Shown here: piece by piece, positions 6,201 through 11,626 of the stretch
How positions within the stretch are numbered: the first letter of the stretch is position 1
Layout: each line of letters begins with the position of its first letter
NCBI GenBank assembly: GCA_027080315.1
Contig: JALWSI010000217.1
Location: forward strand, 1-11,626
Direction of reading: 5' to 3'
DNA: 11,626 nucleotides
Source of the DNA: a bacterium
Lineage (GTDB): Bacteria > Thermosulfidibacterota > Thermosulfidibacteria > Thermosulfidibacterales > JALWSI01
Made by a program: the position numbers and the translations under genes
Notes under the pieces: generated by a model
Told to the model about the DNA's origin: nothing
Database searches by the model: none
Seen by the model: the letters and a program-made list of their open reading frames with translations, nothing else

Positions 6201-8382
6201 CAACAAGCCATATAACGCCTTTTTCAGGATCCTTAGGATCAATAAGGCGCCCTATGAGCTTTGCCCAGAAGGTTGAGCCGTCCTTTTTTCTGTATTCAGC
6301 TTCGGTGATTACTATCTGTTTGCCCTCTCTAATCATGGCGTAGATCTCTTGTCCGATTCTGTCTGATTCCTCTTGATTCACATAAAATTCCATACCCCTT
6401 CTTCCGAGCATCTCTTTAGGTGAGTTGTAGCCGAACATTTTGGCACCGGTCTTGTTGCAGCGAATAATTACTCTCTCCTTCATAAAGAAGATGCCAACTT
6501 CTGCGTTATCCAGTATCAGATTTAGCTCGTTGGCTTTCTCTTCAAGCTTCTGTCTTAACTCAACTTCTTTGGTGATATCCTGGTTTATGGCTACGAAATG
6601 AGTGATCTTATCTTCATCAAAGATAGGAGATATGGCAGCTCTCTCCCAATATAGTGTGCCATCTTTTCTCTTGTTGCAGATCTCTCCCTTCCAGGTCTTG
6701 CCTGACAAGATGGTGTTCCACATCTCTTCGTAAAAAGCCTGATCTTGTACCCCGGATTTGAGTATTCGGGGATTTTCTCCAATGGCCTCTTCGTAGGTGT
6801 ATCCTGAGTTTTTTGTGAAAGCAGGGTTCACGTACTCTATGGTTCCCCTGGTATCGGTGATCACGATCGTGGCTTCGGAGCTTTCCACTGCCCTTGAAAG
6901 CTTTCTCACCTCTTCTCTAAGTGCCAGAGATTCTGAAAGGTTAGTAACGAATGCCACTCTTAGTGGACCTGAAGGGGTGTCAAGCAAAGAGGAGTTAAGG
7001 TGTGCAGGTATGGTGCTTCCATCCCTCCTTTTCAACAGCACATCCTTTTCTATGTGAGGAGAGGCAGAAGAAACTCTATGACAGTACCTTCTTAACCTCT
7101 CTGCATCTTCATCGCTCAAAAGCTGAAAGAAGGTTTTAGACAAGATCTCCTTCTCAGACATTCCCAGCATCTTTGCCAAAGCAGGGTTAGCAAATTTTAT
7201 CTCCATGGTTATGGCATCTGAGATCCAGACACCTTGGTTAGTGGTGGCTATTATCTCTTGCGAGAGAAACTCAAACCCTCTGGCCTTCTTTTCAAGCTCA
7301 ATATTCTGAAGGGCCTCCAACTTCATCTTCTGATTGTTGTAATAGGCTACCCCTAAAGACAGGGCGAGAATGAGGAAGAGCAGCATAAAAGCCAATGGTG
7401 GAACCCATATAGGGAAATTTGGAGAAGAAACTCTGGCTATTGTCAGAACCCCTATGTCATAGCTTCCAAGGGGGGAGAGCCATGCCGCAAACATTTCATT
7501 GTTATAAATGAAGGTGGTGTGCCCCTTTTTCCTTAGAGTAATCCATACCGTTTTAGGTAATCCAAGGCTCTTAACCTCTTCTGGAGGAAACTGTCTCGTT
7601 TTGTGCAGTTTTCTCTTGAGGGTTTGGGTGATGGGAACAAGAGAATAGAGAGTATTGAGAGAGAAGAAGACTCCATCCTGGTTCACCATGCAGCAAAGAT
7701 AAGAGTTTCCAGTTTCTCCTTTGAAGAAAGAGGAAATTGATATGTCCCCTTGCTGAGAGAGTATGGCTCGTGGGGATAATCTGAACACCAACACTCCCAA
7801 AACGTCGCCACTTCTGCTTCTTATGCATCGGCTTAGATAGACCGCAAGTTTGCGGATAACAACGCCCTTGGCTATGTATAAAGCCTCTCCTTTTGAGAGA
7901 GCCTCCTTGAAATAGGGTCTGAAAGAGTAGTTTTTACCTATGATCTTAGGGTAGGTTGATGCCACACAATTTCCATATTTATCCAACAGGTAAACGTCTA
8001 ATATGTCGCTATTGCTATACAAAGCCGCCTTGAATAACTTATTAAGATGACGAAGAGCGCTGTTCTGCTCTCCACTTGAGCTGACTGACAGAAGAGATAT
8101 TACTTCTTCGTCACATGCTATGATGGTTAATTCACTCCTCAACGCTTCAAGGTTGCTGTTAACGAGAAAACTGGACTCTCTTGCAAAGTCTTCGGTTATT
8201 TTCAGGTGATACTTCAAGGTTTCTTGATAAGTAATGTAAGAAACAATGGCTCCCAGCATAGCAACCAGAAGGATCACTAAAAGGGTCTTTCTAAAAGGAA
8301 CCTTCAGACCCTCGTTATTTTTAACAGGGGTCTCCTCTGTAAACACCCTCTCTTCTCCTATAGTTCTTAATATCTTCTCCAT
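3235..8382 (-). CDS. Membrane multi-sensor hybrid histidine kinase: dCache-PAS-PAS-PAS-GAF-PAS-HisKA-HATPase-REC(degenerate)-REC-HPt
   Basis: A 1715-residue inner-membrane sensor kinase. A cytoplasmic N-terminus is followed by TM1 (about 31-53), a periplasmic double-Cache domain (about 54-323) and TM2 (about 324-347). The Cache region carries GKNYSFRPYFKEA (149-161), very like the ligand domain of the C4-dicarboxylate sensor DctB. Four PAS domains follow at about 375-485, 493-605, 617-732 and 922-1037, with a GAF at about 742-910. The catalytic core has H1061 in MSHEIRTPLN, N1174/N1178, DTGVGIS (1210-1216) and GGTGLGLT (1239-1246). The first receiver (about 1297-1415) lacks the N-terminal acidic pair but keeps IIDDS and K1400. 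The second (about 1438-1580) is canonical: E1443/D1444, D1487, T1542, K1564. An HPt ends the chain with H1660 in SHTLKGQ. There is no DNA-binding or enzymatic output domain, so a separate regulator must take the signal. An alternative start is GTG at 8344-8346, which has AGGAG 8 bases upstream; the annotated ATG has a purine run almost touching it. Confidence 0.93.
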   Translation of the reverse strand: MEKILRTIGEERVFTEETPVKNNEGLKVPFRKTLLVILLVAMLGAIVSYITYQETLKYHLKITEDFARESSFLVNSNLEALRSELTIIACDEEVISLLSVSSSGEQNSALRHLNKLFKAALYSNSDILDVYLLDKYGNCVASTYPKIIGKNYSFRPYFKEALSKGEALYIAKGVVIRKLAVYLSRCIRSRSGDVLGVLVFRLSPRAILSQQGDISISSFFKGETGNSYLCCMVNQDGVFFSLNTLYSLVPITQTLKRKLHKTRQFPPEEVKSLGLPKTVWITLRKKGHTTFIYNNEMFAAWLSPLGSYDIGVLTIARVSSPNFPIWVPPLAFMLLFLILALSLGVAYYNNQKMKLEALQNIELEKKARGFEFLSQEIIATTNQGVWISDAITMEIKFANPALAKMLGMSEKEILSKTFFQLLSDEDAERLRRYCHRVSSASPHIEKDVLLKRRDGSTIPAHLNSSLLDTPSGPLRVAFVTNLSESLALREEVRKLSRAVESSEATIVITDTRGTIEYVNPAFTKNSGYTYEEAIGENPRILKSGVQDQAFYEEMWNTILSGKTWKGEICNKRKDGTLYWERAAISPIFDEDKITHFVAINQDITKEVELRQKLEEKANELNLILDNAEVGIFFMKERVIIRCNKTGAKMFGYNSPKEMLGRRGMEFYVNQEESDRIGQEIYAMIREGKQIVITEAEYRKKDGSTFWAKLIGRLIDPKDPEKGVIWLVEDISKEREMREDLRKRDAVLKAVSQASSKIVASANWKEGCKDLLDSLGNVAGLDLIVIRRLYEVKKERKLKGNVEEWWSKEGKYPQKEEGFEVNLDMPSFQKRKATLESRESFVASISNHLPGERDLLEHWGVKSTLVVPIIVFESLWGVISFNQSEYERKFSQFEIEAYKTVANIVAASIEKDLTEKKRLIEMRKTTALIETSSNVILRTDPKGKILFINAFGAKLFGFTPEEMVGKTIFEAIVQEEHKDSVERFLSYLRGGGAPFGSYTFENLTAHGKKIWLSWSVTPIVDDKNQLEEILWVAFDISKQKEIEENLRRAAEAKTRFLANMSHEIRTPLNAIIGMIQLLSETGLTKEQAQYASALHSSAKTLLSLINDVLDLSKIEADEVRVEKVPFNLRRLMEDLVQSFAYQVKEKKIELLYHLPVNTPYLLVGDSQKLGQILRNLVSNSLKFTEKGYISISCRQVSQQENQVELMFKVTDTGVGISEDKLEMIFKPFVQEDVSVTRRFGGTGLGLTITSRFVDLMGGKISVESKRGEGTTFYVSLPFTIDESSSDPYRDRWKAIANEVEVIVGSDNPVFRNCLRDMISAWGIRVQEAIECKEIGKAVTSHTANTTLVAIIDDSILTEDLMIKCKEVKEGDAAVVVSTWNISQCPWRDRGVSEKTAGCLAKPITETAVLETLETVVFGRELVRGRAGEAYELTSQGSGSILLVEDVPMNQLLARTVLEKEGYTVTIASNGLEALKLLSEQDFHLVLMDIQMPILDGLTTTKIIRACEEKRKVEETDLLPEVAKILDSLREKLEGGHIPIVAMTAHAFVEDVQRSIEAGMDAHISKPFEFQELRKVISELLGEKTLPVEETKPKKESPKDGEKGLKADIETVKEHLSSFYQLPEEDIEEILKTSSSSIGENLQEARSALESGDMERLRVVSHTLKGQLANLGLAQLSEIAKEMEMAANGEDRNFDYLSRREQLEDSLEALVGFREDV
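8355..8359 (-). promoter_or_regulatory. Possible ribosome binding site for an internal GTG start of the kinase
   Basis: On the minus strand AGGAG lies 8 bases before a GTG codon (Val13 of the kinase, 8344-8346). By comparison the first ATG (8380-8382) is preceded by AAAAGAGA with almost no spacer. Starting at Val13 would shorten only the cytoplasmic N-terminal tail and leave TM1 and all domains intact. Which start is used cannot be decided from the sequence alone. Confidence 0.3.
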
Positions 8383-8435
8383 TCTCTTTTATACTAGTAG
8401 CCCAGAATAAAGGGCATAACGCCTTTTTCCCTAAC

Positions 8436-8491
8436 CCCTTGTTTGAACCACCTTATACAGGTAAGCTTTTCTTTTTTCAAACCCTTGTTTG
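8436..8491. repeat. 10-bp exact direct repeat CCCTTGTTTG, possible regulator binding sites
   Basis: CCCTTGTTTG occurs exactly at 8436-8445 and 8482-8491, a start-to-start distance of 46 bp. Each copy is preceded by A or AC-rich sequence. The two copies lie downstream of the candidate kinase promoter, inside its predicted leader. Spacing of about four helical turns would put both on roughly one face of the DNA, as for a pair of protein-binding sites, but a chance repeat in low-complexity T-rich DNA is possible. Confidence 0.3.
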
Positions 8492-8506
8492 CTTGCCCTC
8501 ATACGC

Positions 8507-8515
8507 ATTGTAGCA
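8507..8515 (-). promoter_or_regulatory. Candidate extended -10 promoter for the kinase-DUF169 operon
   Basis: The minus strand reads TGCTACAAT here, an extended -10 (TGn plus a hexamer matching TATAAT at five of six positions). No good -35 is found 16-18 bases upstream, which extended -10 promoters can tolerate. Transcription would begin near position 8500 and leave an untranslated leader of roughly 115-120 bases before the kinase ATG. This is a motif match only. Confidence 0.35.
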
Positions 8516-8584
8516 TAGTTACGCTTTACCCGGGCATTCCCCTAAAGTAAAAGCTGAGAAAAAGGAGCTGAGCAGGAGGATAAA

Positions 8585-9130
8585 ATGATCAGGGAAGAGG
8601 CTATGGCATTGTTGAAGAAGCACGTTAAGAACAAGAACCTGCGCAAGCACTGCATAGCAGTGGAGGCGGTGATGAGGAGGCTTGCAGCCAGGTTTGGAGA
8701 AGACAAAGAGCTATGGGGGCTTGCAGGGCTCTTGCACGATCTGGACTATGACGAGACCGCAAAAGATATGGCAAGACACGGGTATCGCTCGGTTGAGATG
8801 CTAAAAGATACCGATCTGCCAGAAGAGGTGCTTCACGCCATACTGGCCCATCCCGGGCATGTGGAAAGAGAAAGCCTAATGGACAAGGCCCTTTACTGCT
8901 CCGACCCCGTAACGGGACTCATAGTGGCCGCCGCTCTCATTCACCCATCAAAGAGCCTGGGGCCCATAGATGTCCGCTTTTTGATGAACCGATTTAAAGA
9001 GAAGCACTTTGCCAAAGGGGCAAACCGGCAGCAGATAGCAGCCTGCAGCGAGCTGGGCATGGACTTAGAGGAGTTCTTGGGAGTCTCTTTGGAGGCCATG
9101 AAGGGAATCTCAAAAGAGCTTGCTCTGTAG
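8585..9130 (+). CDS. HD-domain protein, predicted metal-dependent phosphohydrolase
   Basis: Cytoplasmic protein of 181 residues of the HD superfamily (COG2316-like 'predicted HD hydrolase'). The helical domain shows the expected metal ligands: H22 in LRKHCIAVEAVM, the H51-D52 doublet in GLLHDLDYDE, H84 and H89 in HAILAHPGH, and D107 in CSDPVTGLI. Between them, residues 62-70 (MARHGYRSV) give a further histidine (H65). HD enzymes of this size hydrolyse phosphate mono- or diesters of nucleotides or similar molecules, but the substrate of this subgroup is not established. No membrane segment or partner domain is seen. The start is an ATG with an excellent AGGAGGA site 4 bases upstream. It is transcribed divergently from the sensor kinase and convergently with pcnB, ending 11 bp from it, so it is probably monocistronic. 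Confidence 0.85.
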   Translation: MIREEAMALLKKHVKNKNLRKHCIAVEAVMRRLAARFGEDKELWGLAGLLHDLDYDETAKDMARHGYRSVEMLKDTDLPEEVLHAILAHPGHVERESLMDKALYCSDPVTGLIVAAALIHPSKSLGPIDVRFLMNRFKEKHFAKGANRQQIAACSELGMDLEEFLGVSLEAMKGISKELAL

Positions 9131-9141
9131 GCTTATTACGC

Positions 9142-10431
9142 TTACTCCCTCTGTTTCCCCTCTTTAGAAAGAGGTTTGCGCCGTGCGGGACGGGGTCTTC
9201 TGCGCCTTCTTGTTAGGGCAGCAGGATCCCTATTGTTTTCCTCTTTTGCGTAAACCCTTCTCCAGGCGTGAAAGGTTCTTCGGTGATCAGGCATGGTCAG
9301 AGTGAGAATGTCAAAAAATTGAAGCGAGGGAAGAAACTCATCCCTTCTCATAAACCTCCTCGCCCCTCGCCTCTCTGGACCCCTAAGCAGCCTCCACTGC
9401 CCCGAGAGCAGCTCAACGGTCTTGGCCCTAAGAGCCACCTGAAGGGTGAGCTGTTTGTTAAACTCCATAACCAGCTCCCGAGCCTTTAGTATCACCTCTC
9501 CCAGTTGAGTCTGTCTATTGAACTCAACCCTGCGCTTAAGCTCTGGGAAAAGCAGAGAGGCAATAAAAAAGGAAGGGTCTTCCCATCTTCCCCTCTCAAC
9601 ATTGTGGTCCACTTTCTCTAAGAGATCCCACAAAAGCCCCTGCTGTCGCTCAGAGTAGCCTCCAATAAGGGGTAGGATATGTTTGAGAATCCCCATCTCC
9701 ATTAAGGTCTTGAAGTATCTTTGGCTCACCCCTTGCTGGAATATCTGTAGAAACTCCTCCCTTATCCTGTCTTTTGAGGCGTTTTCTATGGCCTTTGCAT
9801 GGTTCAGCCCTGCCTCCCAGGTTTCAGGGTGTATGGAGAAACCAAGTCTGTGGGCAAACTCAACGGCCCTTAACATACGGACAGGGTCTTCAAGAAACCT
9901 GACATTGGGATCCCCTATGGTCCTTATTACCCCTTCTTTAAGGTCTTTTAGCCCTCCAACATAGTCTATAACGGTGAAGTCTGCAGGATTGTAGAACAAC
10001 GCGTTTATGGTGAAGTCTCTTCTTATTGCGTCCTCCTCTGGGGTTCCAAAGGAGTTGTTCATTATTCTTGCAGCCTCCTTATCGTCCTGCAGGTCAAGCT
10101 GCTCAATCTCCTCCTTGGAAACTCCTCTTCTGAAGGTGGCTACCTCAATGATCTTCTGGCCTTTGAAGTAGATGTGGGCAAGGCGAAACCTTTTGCCTAT
10201 TATGCGGCAGTTTCTGAACAGGGCCTTGATCTCGTTGGGCTTGGCCGTGGTGCCTACGTCAAAGTCCTTTGGGGTTCTCTTTAAGAGCAGGTCACGCACG
10301 CAACCTCCCACCAAGTACGAGACATAGCCATGACTTGAGAGGCGACGGGTTATCTTGAGGGCATCGGGGTCAATATTTTTTCTAGAGACGCAGTGTTGAT
10401 CCCTGGGAATAACAATGGGAGGCTTATTCAT
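9142..10431 (-). CDS. pcnB: Poly(A) polymerase I, PcnB type (class II nucleotidyltransferase)
   Basis: Cytoplasmic 429-residue enzyme predicted to add 3' adenosines to RNA, marking it for degradation. The N-terminus IVIPRDQHCVSRKNI (6-20) is the PcnB-specific lead-in rather than that of a CCA-adding enzyme. The head domain has VGGCVRDLLL (41-50) and the catalytic DFD (56-58), then the basic RNCRIIGKRFRLAH stretch (73-86), IEVATFRRG (95-103), RRDFTINALFYN (137-148) and the EDPVRMLRAVEFA segment (181-193). The tail at 408-420 is a run of Arg, Pro and Lys, as in PcnB, where it helps bind RNA. The length is slightly below E. coli PcnB. The start is fixed by homology; no clear ribosome site precedes it. 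It begins 10 bp after the mreB stop, which implies co-transcription and perhaps coupling. Some lineages use this family for CCA or A addition to tRNA, so strict poly(A) activity is an inference. Confidence 0.87.
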   Translation of the reverse strand: MNKPPIVIPRDQHCVSRKNIDPDALKITRRLSSHGYVSYLVGGCVRDLLLKRTPKDFDVGTTAKPNEIKALFRNCRIIGKRFRLAHIYFKGQKIIEVATFRRGVSKEEIEQLDLQDDKEAARIMNNSFGTPEEDAIRRDFTINALFYNPADFTVIDYVGGLKDLKEGVIRTIGDPNVRFLEDPVRMLRAVEFAHRLGFSIHPETWEAGLNHAKAIENASKDRIREEFLQIFQQGVSQRYFKTLMEMGILKHILPLIGGYSERQQGLLWDLLEKVDHNVERGRWEDPSFFIASLLFPELKRRVEFNRQTQLGEVILKARELVMEFNKQLTLQVALRAKTVELLSGQWRLLRGPERRGARRFMRRDEFLPSLQFFDILTLTMPDHRRTFHAWRRVYAKEENNRDPAALTRRRRRPRPARRKPLSKEGKQRE

Positions 10432-10441
10432 ACCAAGGCTA

Positions 10442-11491
10442 TCAGTTCACAAAGAGCTTCTTATACTGGTCTATATTCTCAAGTATGGTTCCGAGCCCCA
10501 TAACAACGCTTAAAAGAGGTTCTCGGGGTATGGTGACCTCAATGTTCAGTCTCTGCTCTATGAGCTCGCCAAGGCCGGTTAAAAGGGCTCCGCCTCCGGT
10601 GAGGGTCAATCCCCTTTCGGCAATGTCTCTGATCAACTCGGGGCTACACTTATCAAGGGTGGCCCTTATTGCGTTGAGCATCGCGTCAACCGGTTCTTTT
10701 ATGGCCTCTACAATCTCCTTCTGTGTGATGGTTATCTCTTCCAGCCTTCCGGAATAGAGGTCAAGCCCGTTAACCGTGGTGTTTATAACAGCAGAATCTT
10801 CTGAGGGATACGCCGCACCTATCTCCATCTTGATCCTCTCCGCGTCTATGAGCCCTATGCCAACACCATGCTTCTGCCGAATGTAGTCGGCTATGGCCTG
10901 GTCTATCTTGTCTCCCCCTGCTCTAACTGACTCTTTGTGGGCTATGGCTCCCATAGATATGATAGCAACCTCTGTGGTGCCCCCACCCACGTCAACCACC
11001 ATCATGCCCCTGCTGTCGTCAACGGGAAGTCCGCATCCTATGGCTGCAGCCATGGGCTCTTCAACGAGGTCCACGCTTCTTGCTCCGCACATGTGGGCCG
11101 TTTCAATCACCGCCTTCTTCTCCACATTGGTGATTCCAGAAGAGATCCCTACAAGAAACCTGGGACCAACGATCTGTCTCTGGGCCATCACCATACGGGA
11201 AAAGGTTTTGAGCATAAGACAGGTGGTTTCAGAGTCGGTTATCACCCCATCCTTCAGGGGACGGGCCACCTCCATATCTCCCCCGGTTCTCCCCCAAAGC
11301 TCCTTGGCCCTTTGGCCAACCAGCACCTCTTTCTTGTTTTTATCATAGGCAACATACGAGGGTTCATTAAGCACCACCCCCTCGCCCAGAAGATAGAAGA
11401 GCACATTGGCTGTTCCCAGGTCTATGGCAATGCTCTGCCCCAGTCCTTTAGGCGACAGCTTTTTGAATATACCCTTAAGCGAAAACCCCAT
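10442..11491 (-). CDS. mreB: Rod-shape-determining actin homologue MreB
   Basis: Bacterial actin of 349 residues that polymerises on the inner membrane face and guides lateral cell-wall synthesis. The ATPase fold is complete: phosphate-1 AIDLGTAN (22-29), the VEEPMAAAIG segment with the catalytic glutamate (143-152), phosphate-2 VVDVGGGTTEVA (165-176), and the adenosine motif LTLTGGGALLTGL (295-307). About 19 residues precede the first strand, roughly eight more than in E. coli MreB. This MGFSLKGIFKKL stretch looks like an amphipathic membrane-binding helix. Some positions differ from the usual consensus, for example GISSGITNVEKKAV (115-128) where a VPSGIT form is common. The ATG has AGG overlapping the preceding gene's stop, 7 bases upstream. 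It sits between an unknown gene and pcnB, with no mreC or mreD following, so it may be one of several MreB copies. Confidence 0.92.
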   Translation of the reverse strand: MGFSLKGIFKKLSPKGLGQSIAIDLGTANVLFYLLGEGVVLNEPSYVAYDKNKKEVLVGQRAKELWGRTGGDMEVARPLKDGVITDSETTCLMLKTFSRMVMAQRQIVGPRFLVGISSGITNVEKKAVIETAHMCGARSVDLVEEPMAAAIGCGLPVDDSRGMMVVDVGGGTTEVAIISMGAIAHKESVRAGGDKIDQAIADYIRQKHGVGIGLIDAERIKMEIGAAYPSEDSAVINTTVNGLDLYSGRLEEITITQKEIVEAIKEPVDAMLNAIRATLDKCSPELIRDIAERGLTLTGGGALLTGLGELIEQRLNIEVTIPREPLLSVVMGLGTILENIDQYKKLFVN

Positions 11492-11495
11492 TTTT

Positions 11496-11626
11496 CTACC
11501 TGAAAGAGAAGAGTTTTGACGAAGAGGTGAAGGCCTTGGTCACCTTGGCTATTATCTCCTCAACACTTCTCACCTCTATGGGATAGGTGAAGCCATCAAC
11601 CTCAATGGTGGCATTTAGTACCTTAC
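11496..11626 (-). CDS. C-terminal end of an unidentified protein upstream of mreB
   Basis: An open frame enters from the right edge on the minus strand (first complete codon at 11624-11622) and ends at the TAG at 11498-11496. It encodes 42 residues from KVLNATIEVD to KLFSFR, including a FTYPIEVRSVEEIIAKV stretch that would form a beta strand followed by a helix. I do not recognise the family. It is likely real because it stays open to the window edge, ends only 4 bases before the mreB ATG, and its last codons supply the AGG ribosome-site sequence for mreB, a layout typical of a tight operon. The fragment is too short to rule out chance. Confidence 0.45.
   Translation of the reverse strand, partial: KVLNATIEVDGFTYPIEVRSVEEIIAKVTKAFTSSSKLFSFR

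Larger units (their letters stand above)
8383..8584. other. Divergent intergenic region between kinase and HD-protein genes
   Basis: This 202-bp gap is the only sizeable non-coding stretch and must hold the start signals for two divergent genes. It contains a candidate minus-strand extended -10 (8507-8515), an exact 10-bp direct repeat (8436-8445 and 8482-8491), and an imperfect short hairpin at 8409-8426 (AAAGGGC/GCCTTT with one bulged G). Just before the HD gene, AGGAGGA at 8574-8580 forms a strong ribosome site 4 bases from its ATG. No convincing -35/-10 pair was found on the plus strand, and no small ORF or RNA gene is recognisable. Confidence 0.6.

Noticed and set aside
8388-8393. Minus-strand TATAAA just before the kinase ATG, considered as a -10 box
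   Set aside because: There is no matching -35 and no extended -10 TG. It would place the transcription start at or inside the start codon.
8409-8428. Short stem AAAGGGC/GCCTTT followed by TT, considered as an intrinsic terminator
   Set aside because: No plus-strand gene ends upstream of it. The stem has a bulge and the T tract is too short, so it is only mentioned as part of the kinase leader.
9129-9146. Weak stem GTAGGC/GCTTAC between the HD gene and pcnB, considered as a bidirectional terminator
   Set aside because: It has only six pairs including a G-U wobble, a seven-base AT-rich loop and no T run.
9159-9174. 7-bp perfect inverted repeat CCTCTTT/AAAGAGG near the end of pcnB
   Set aside because: The loop is only two bases and no T tract follows on either strand. 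It encodes the Leu-Ser-Lys-Glu tail of PcnB, so it is probably chance.
10893-11348. 151-codon plus-strand open frame opposite mreB
   Set aside because: It is another antisense shadow with no ribosome site or recognisable motif.
10937-11503. 188-codon plus-strand open frame opposite mreB
   Set aside because: It is a mirror of the mreB coding sequence. The product is His/Ser/Gly-rich without domains, and mreB is unambiguous on the other strand.
1-11626. Search for CRISPR arrays, tRNA or rRNA genes, insertion-sequence ends, phage genes or defence-system operons
   Set aside because: No regularly spaced repeats, tRNA-like cloverleaf, transposase motifs or terminal inverted repeats were seen. Coding content accounts for nearly all the sequence.

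Overview
The window reads as chromosomal DNA from a Gram-negative-type bacterium. Supporting signs are an E. coli-style poly(A) polymerase (PcnB), a BarA/ArcB-type hybrid kinase with REC and HPt modules, and a periplasmic-binding-protein ABC importer. Base composition is near balanced and AGA/AGG arginine codons are frequent. I cannot name the phylum with confidence; Desulfobacterota or a similar anaerobic lineage is a guess. There are no RNA genes, insertion sequences, CRISPR arrays or prophage genes. Coding density is very high: neighbouring genes abut or overlap almost everywhere, and the only sizeable gap is about 200 bp at 8383-8584.

Positions 1-2499 (+) hold the end of an ABC importer operon: the C-terminus of a solute-binding protein, a fused two-half permease, and a short ATPase. 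The set is most like ferric-iron (FbpABC) uptake. A ThiBPQ-like thiamine importer or another substrate of the same superfamily is not excluded, because the ATPase has no C-terminal TOBE region.

Positions 2468-8382 (-) hold a two-gene operon running towards the importer. The first gene is a 1715-residue membrane hybrid histidine kinase: a DctB-like dCache sensor, four PAS domains, one GAF, the HisKA/HATPase core, a degenerate receiver, a canonical receiver and an HPt. It is coupled by a GTGA overlap to a DUF169 protein rich in conserved-looking cysteines. The DUF169 and ATPase genes overlap tail to tail by 32 bp, and a perfect 9-bp hairpin lies at the junction.

Positions 8383-8584 are the divergent intergenic region, with a possible extended -10 promoter for the kinase and an exact 10-bp direct repeat. 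Positions 8585-9130 (+) encode a small HD-domain predicted phosphohydrolase.

Positions 9142-11626 (-) look like one operon read right to left: the end of an unknown protein, mreB, then pcnB. It ends 11 bp from the HD gene. mreB is followed by pcnB rather than mreC/mreD.

The most interesting unit is the kinase plus DUF169 pair: a multi-sensor phosphorelay with no output domain, translationally joined to a protein of unknown function that may bind a metal or cofactor. A link to the convergent metal-type importer is only an inference from position.
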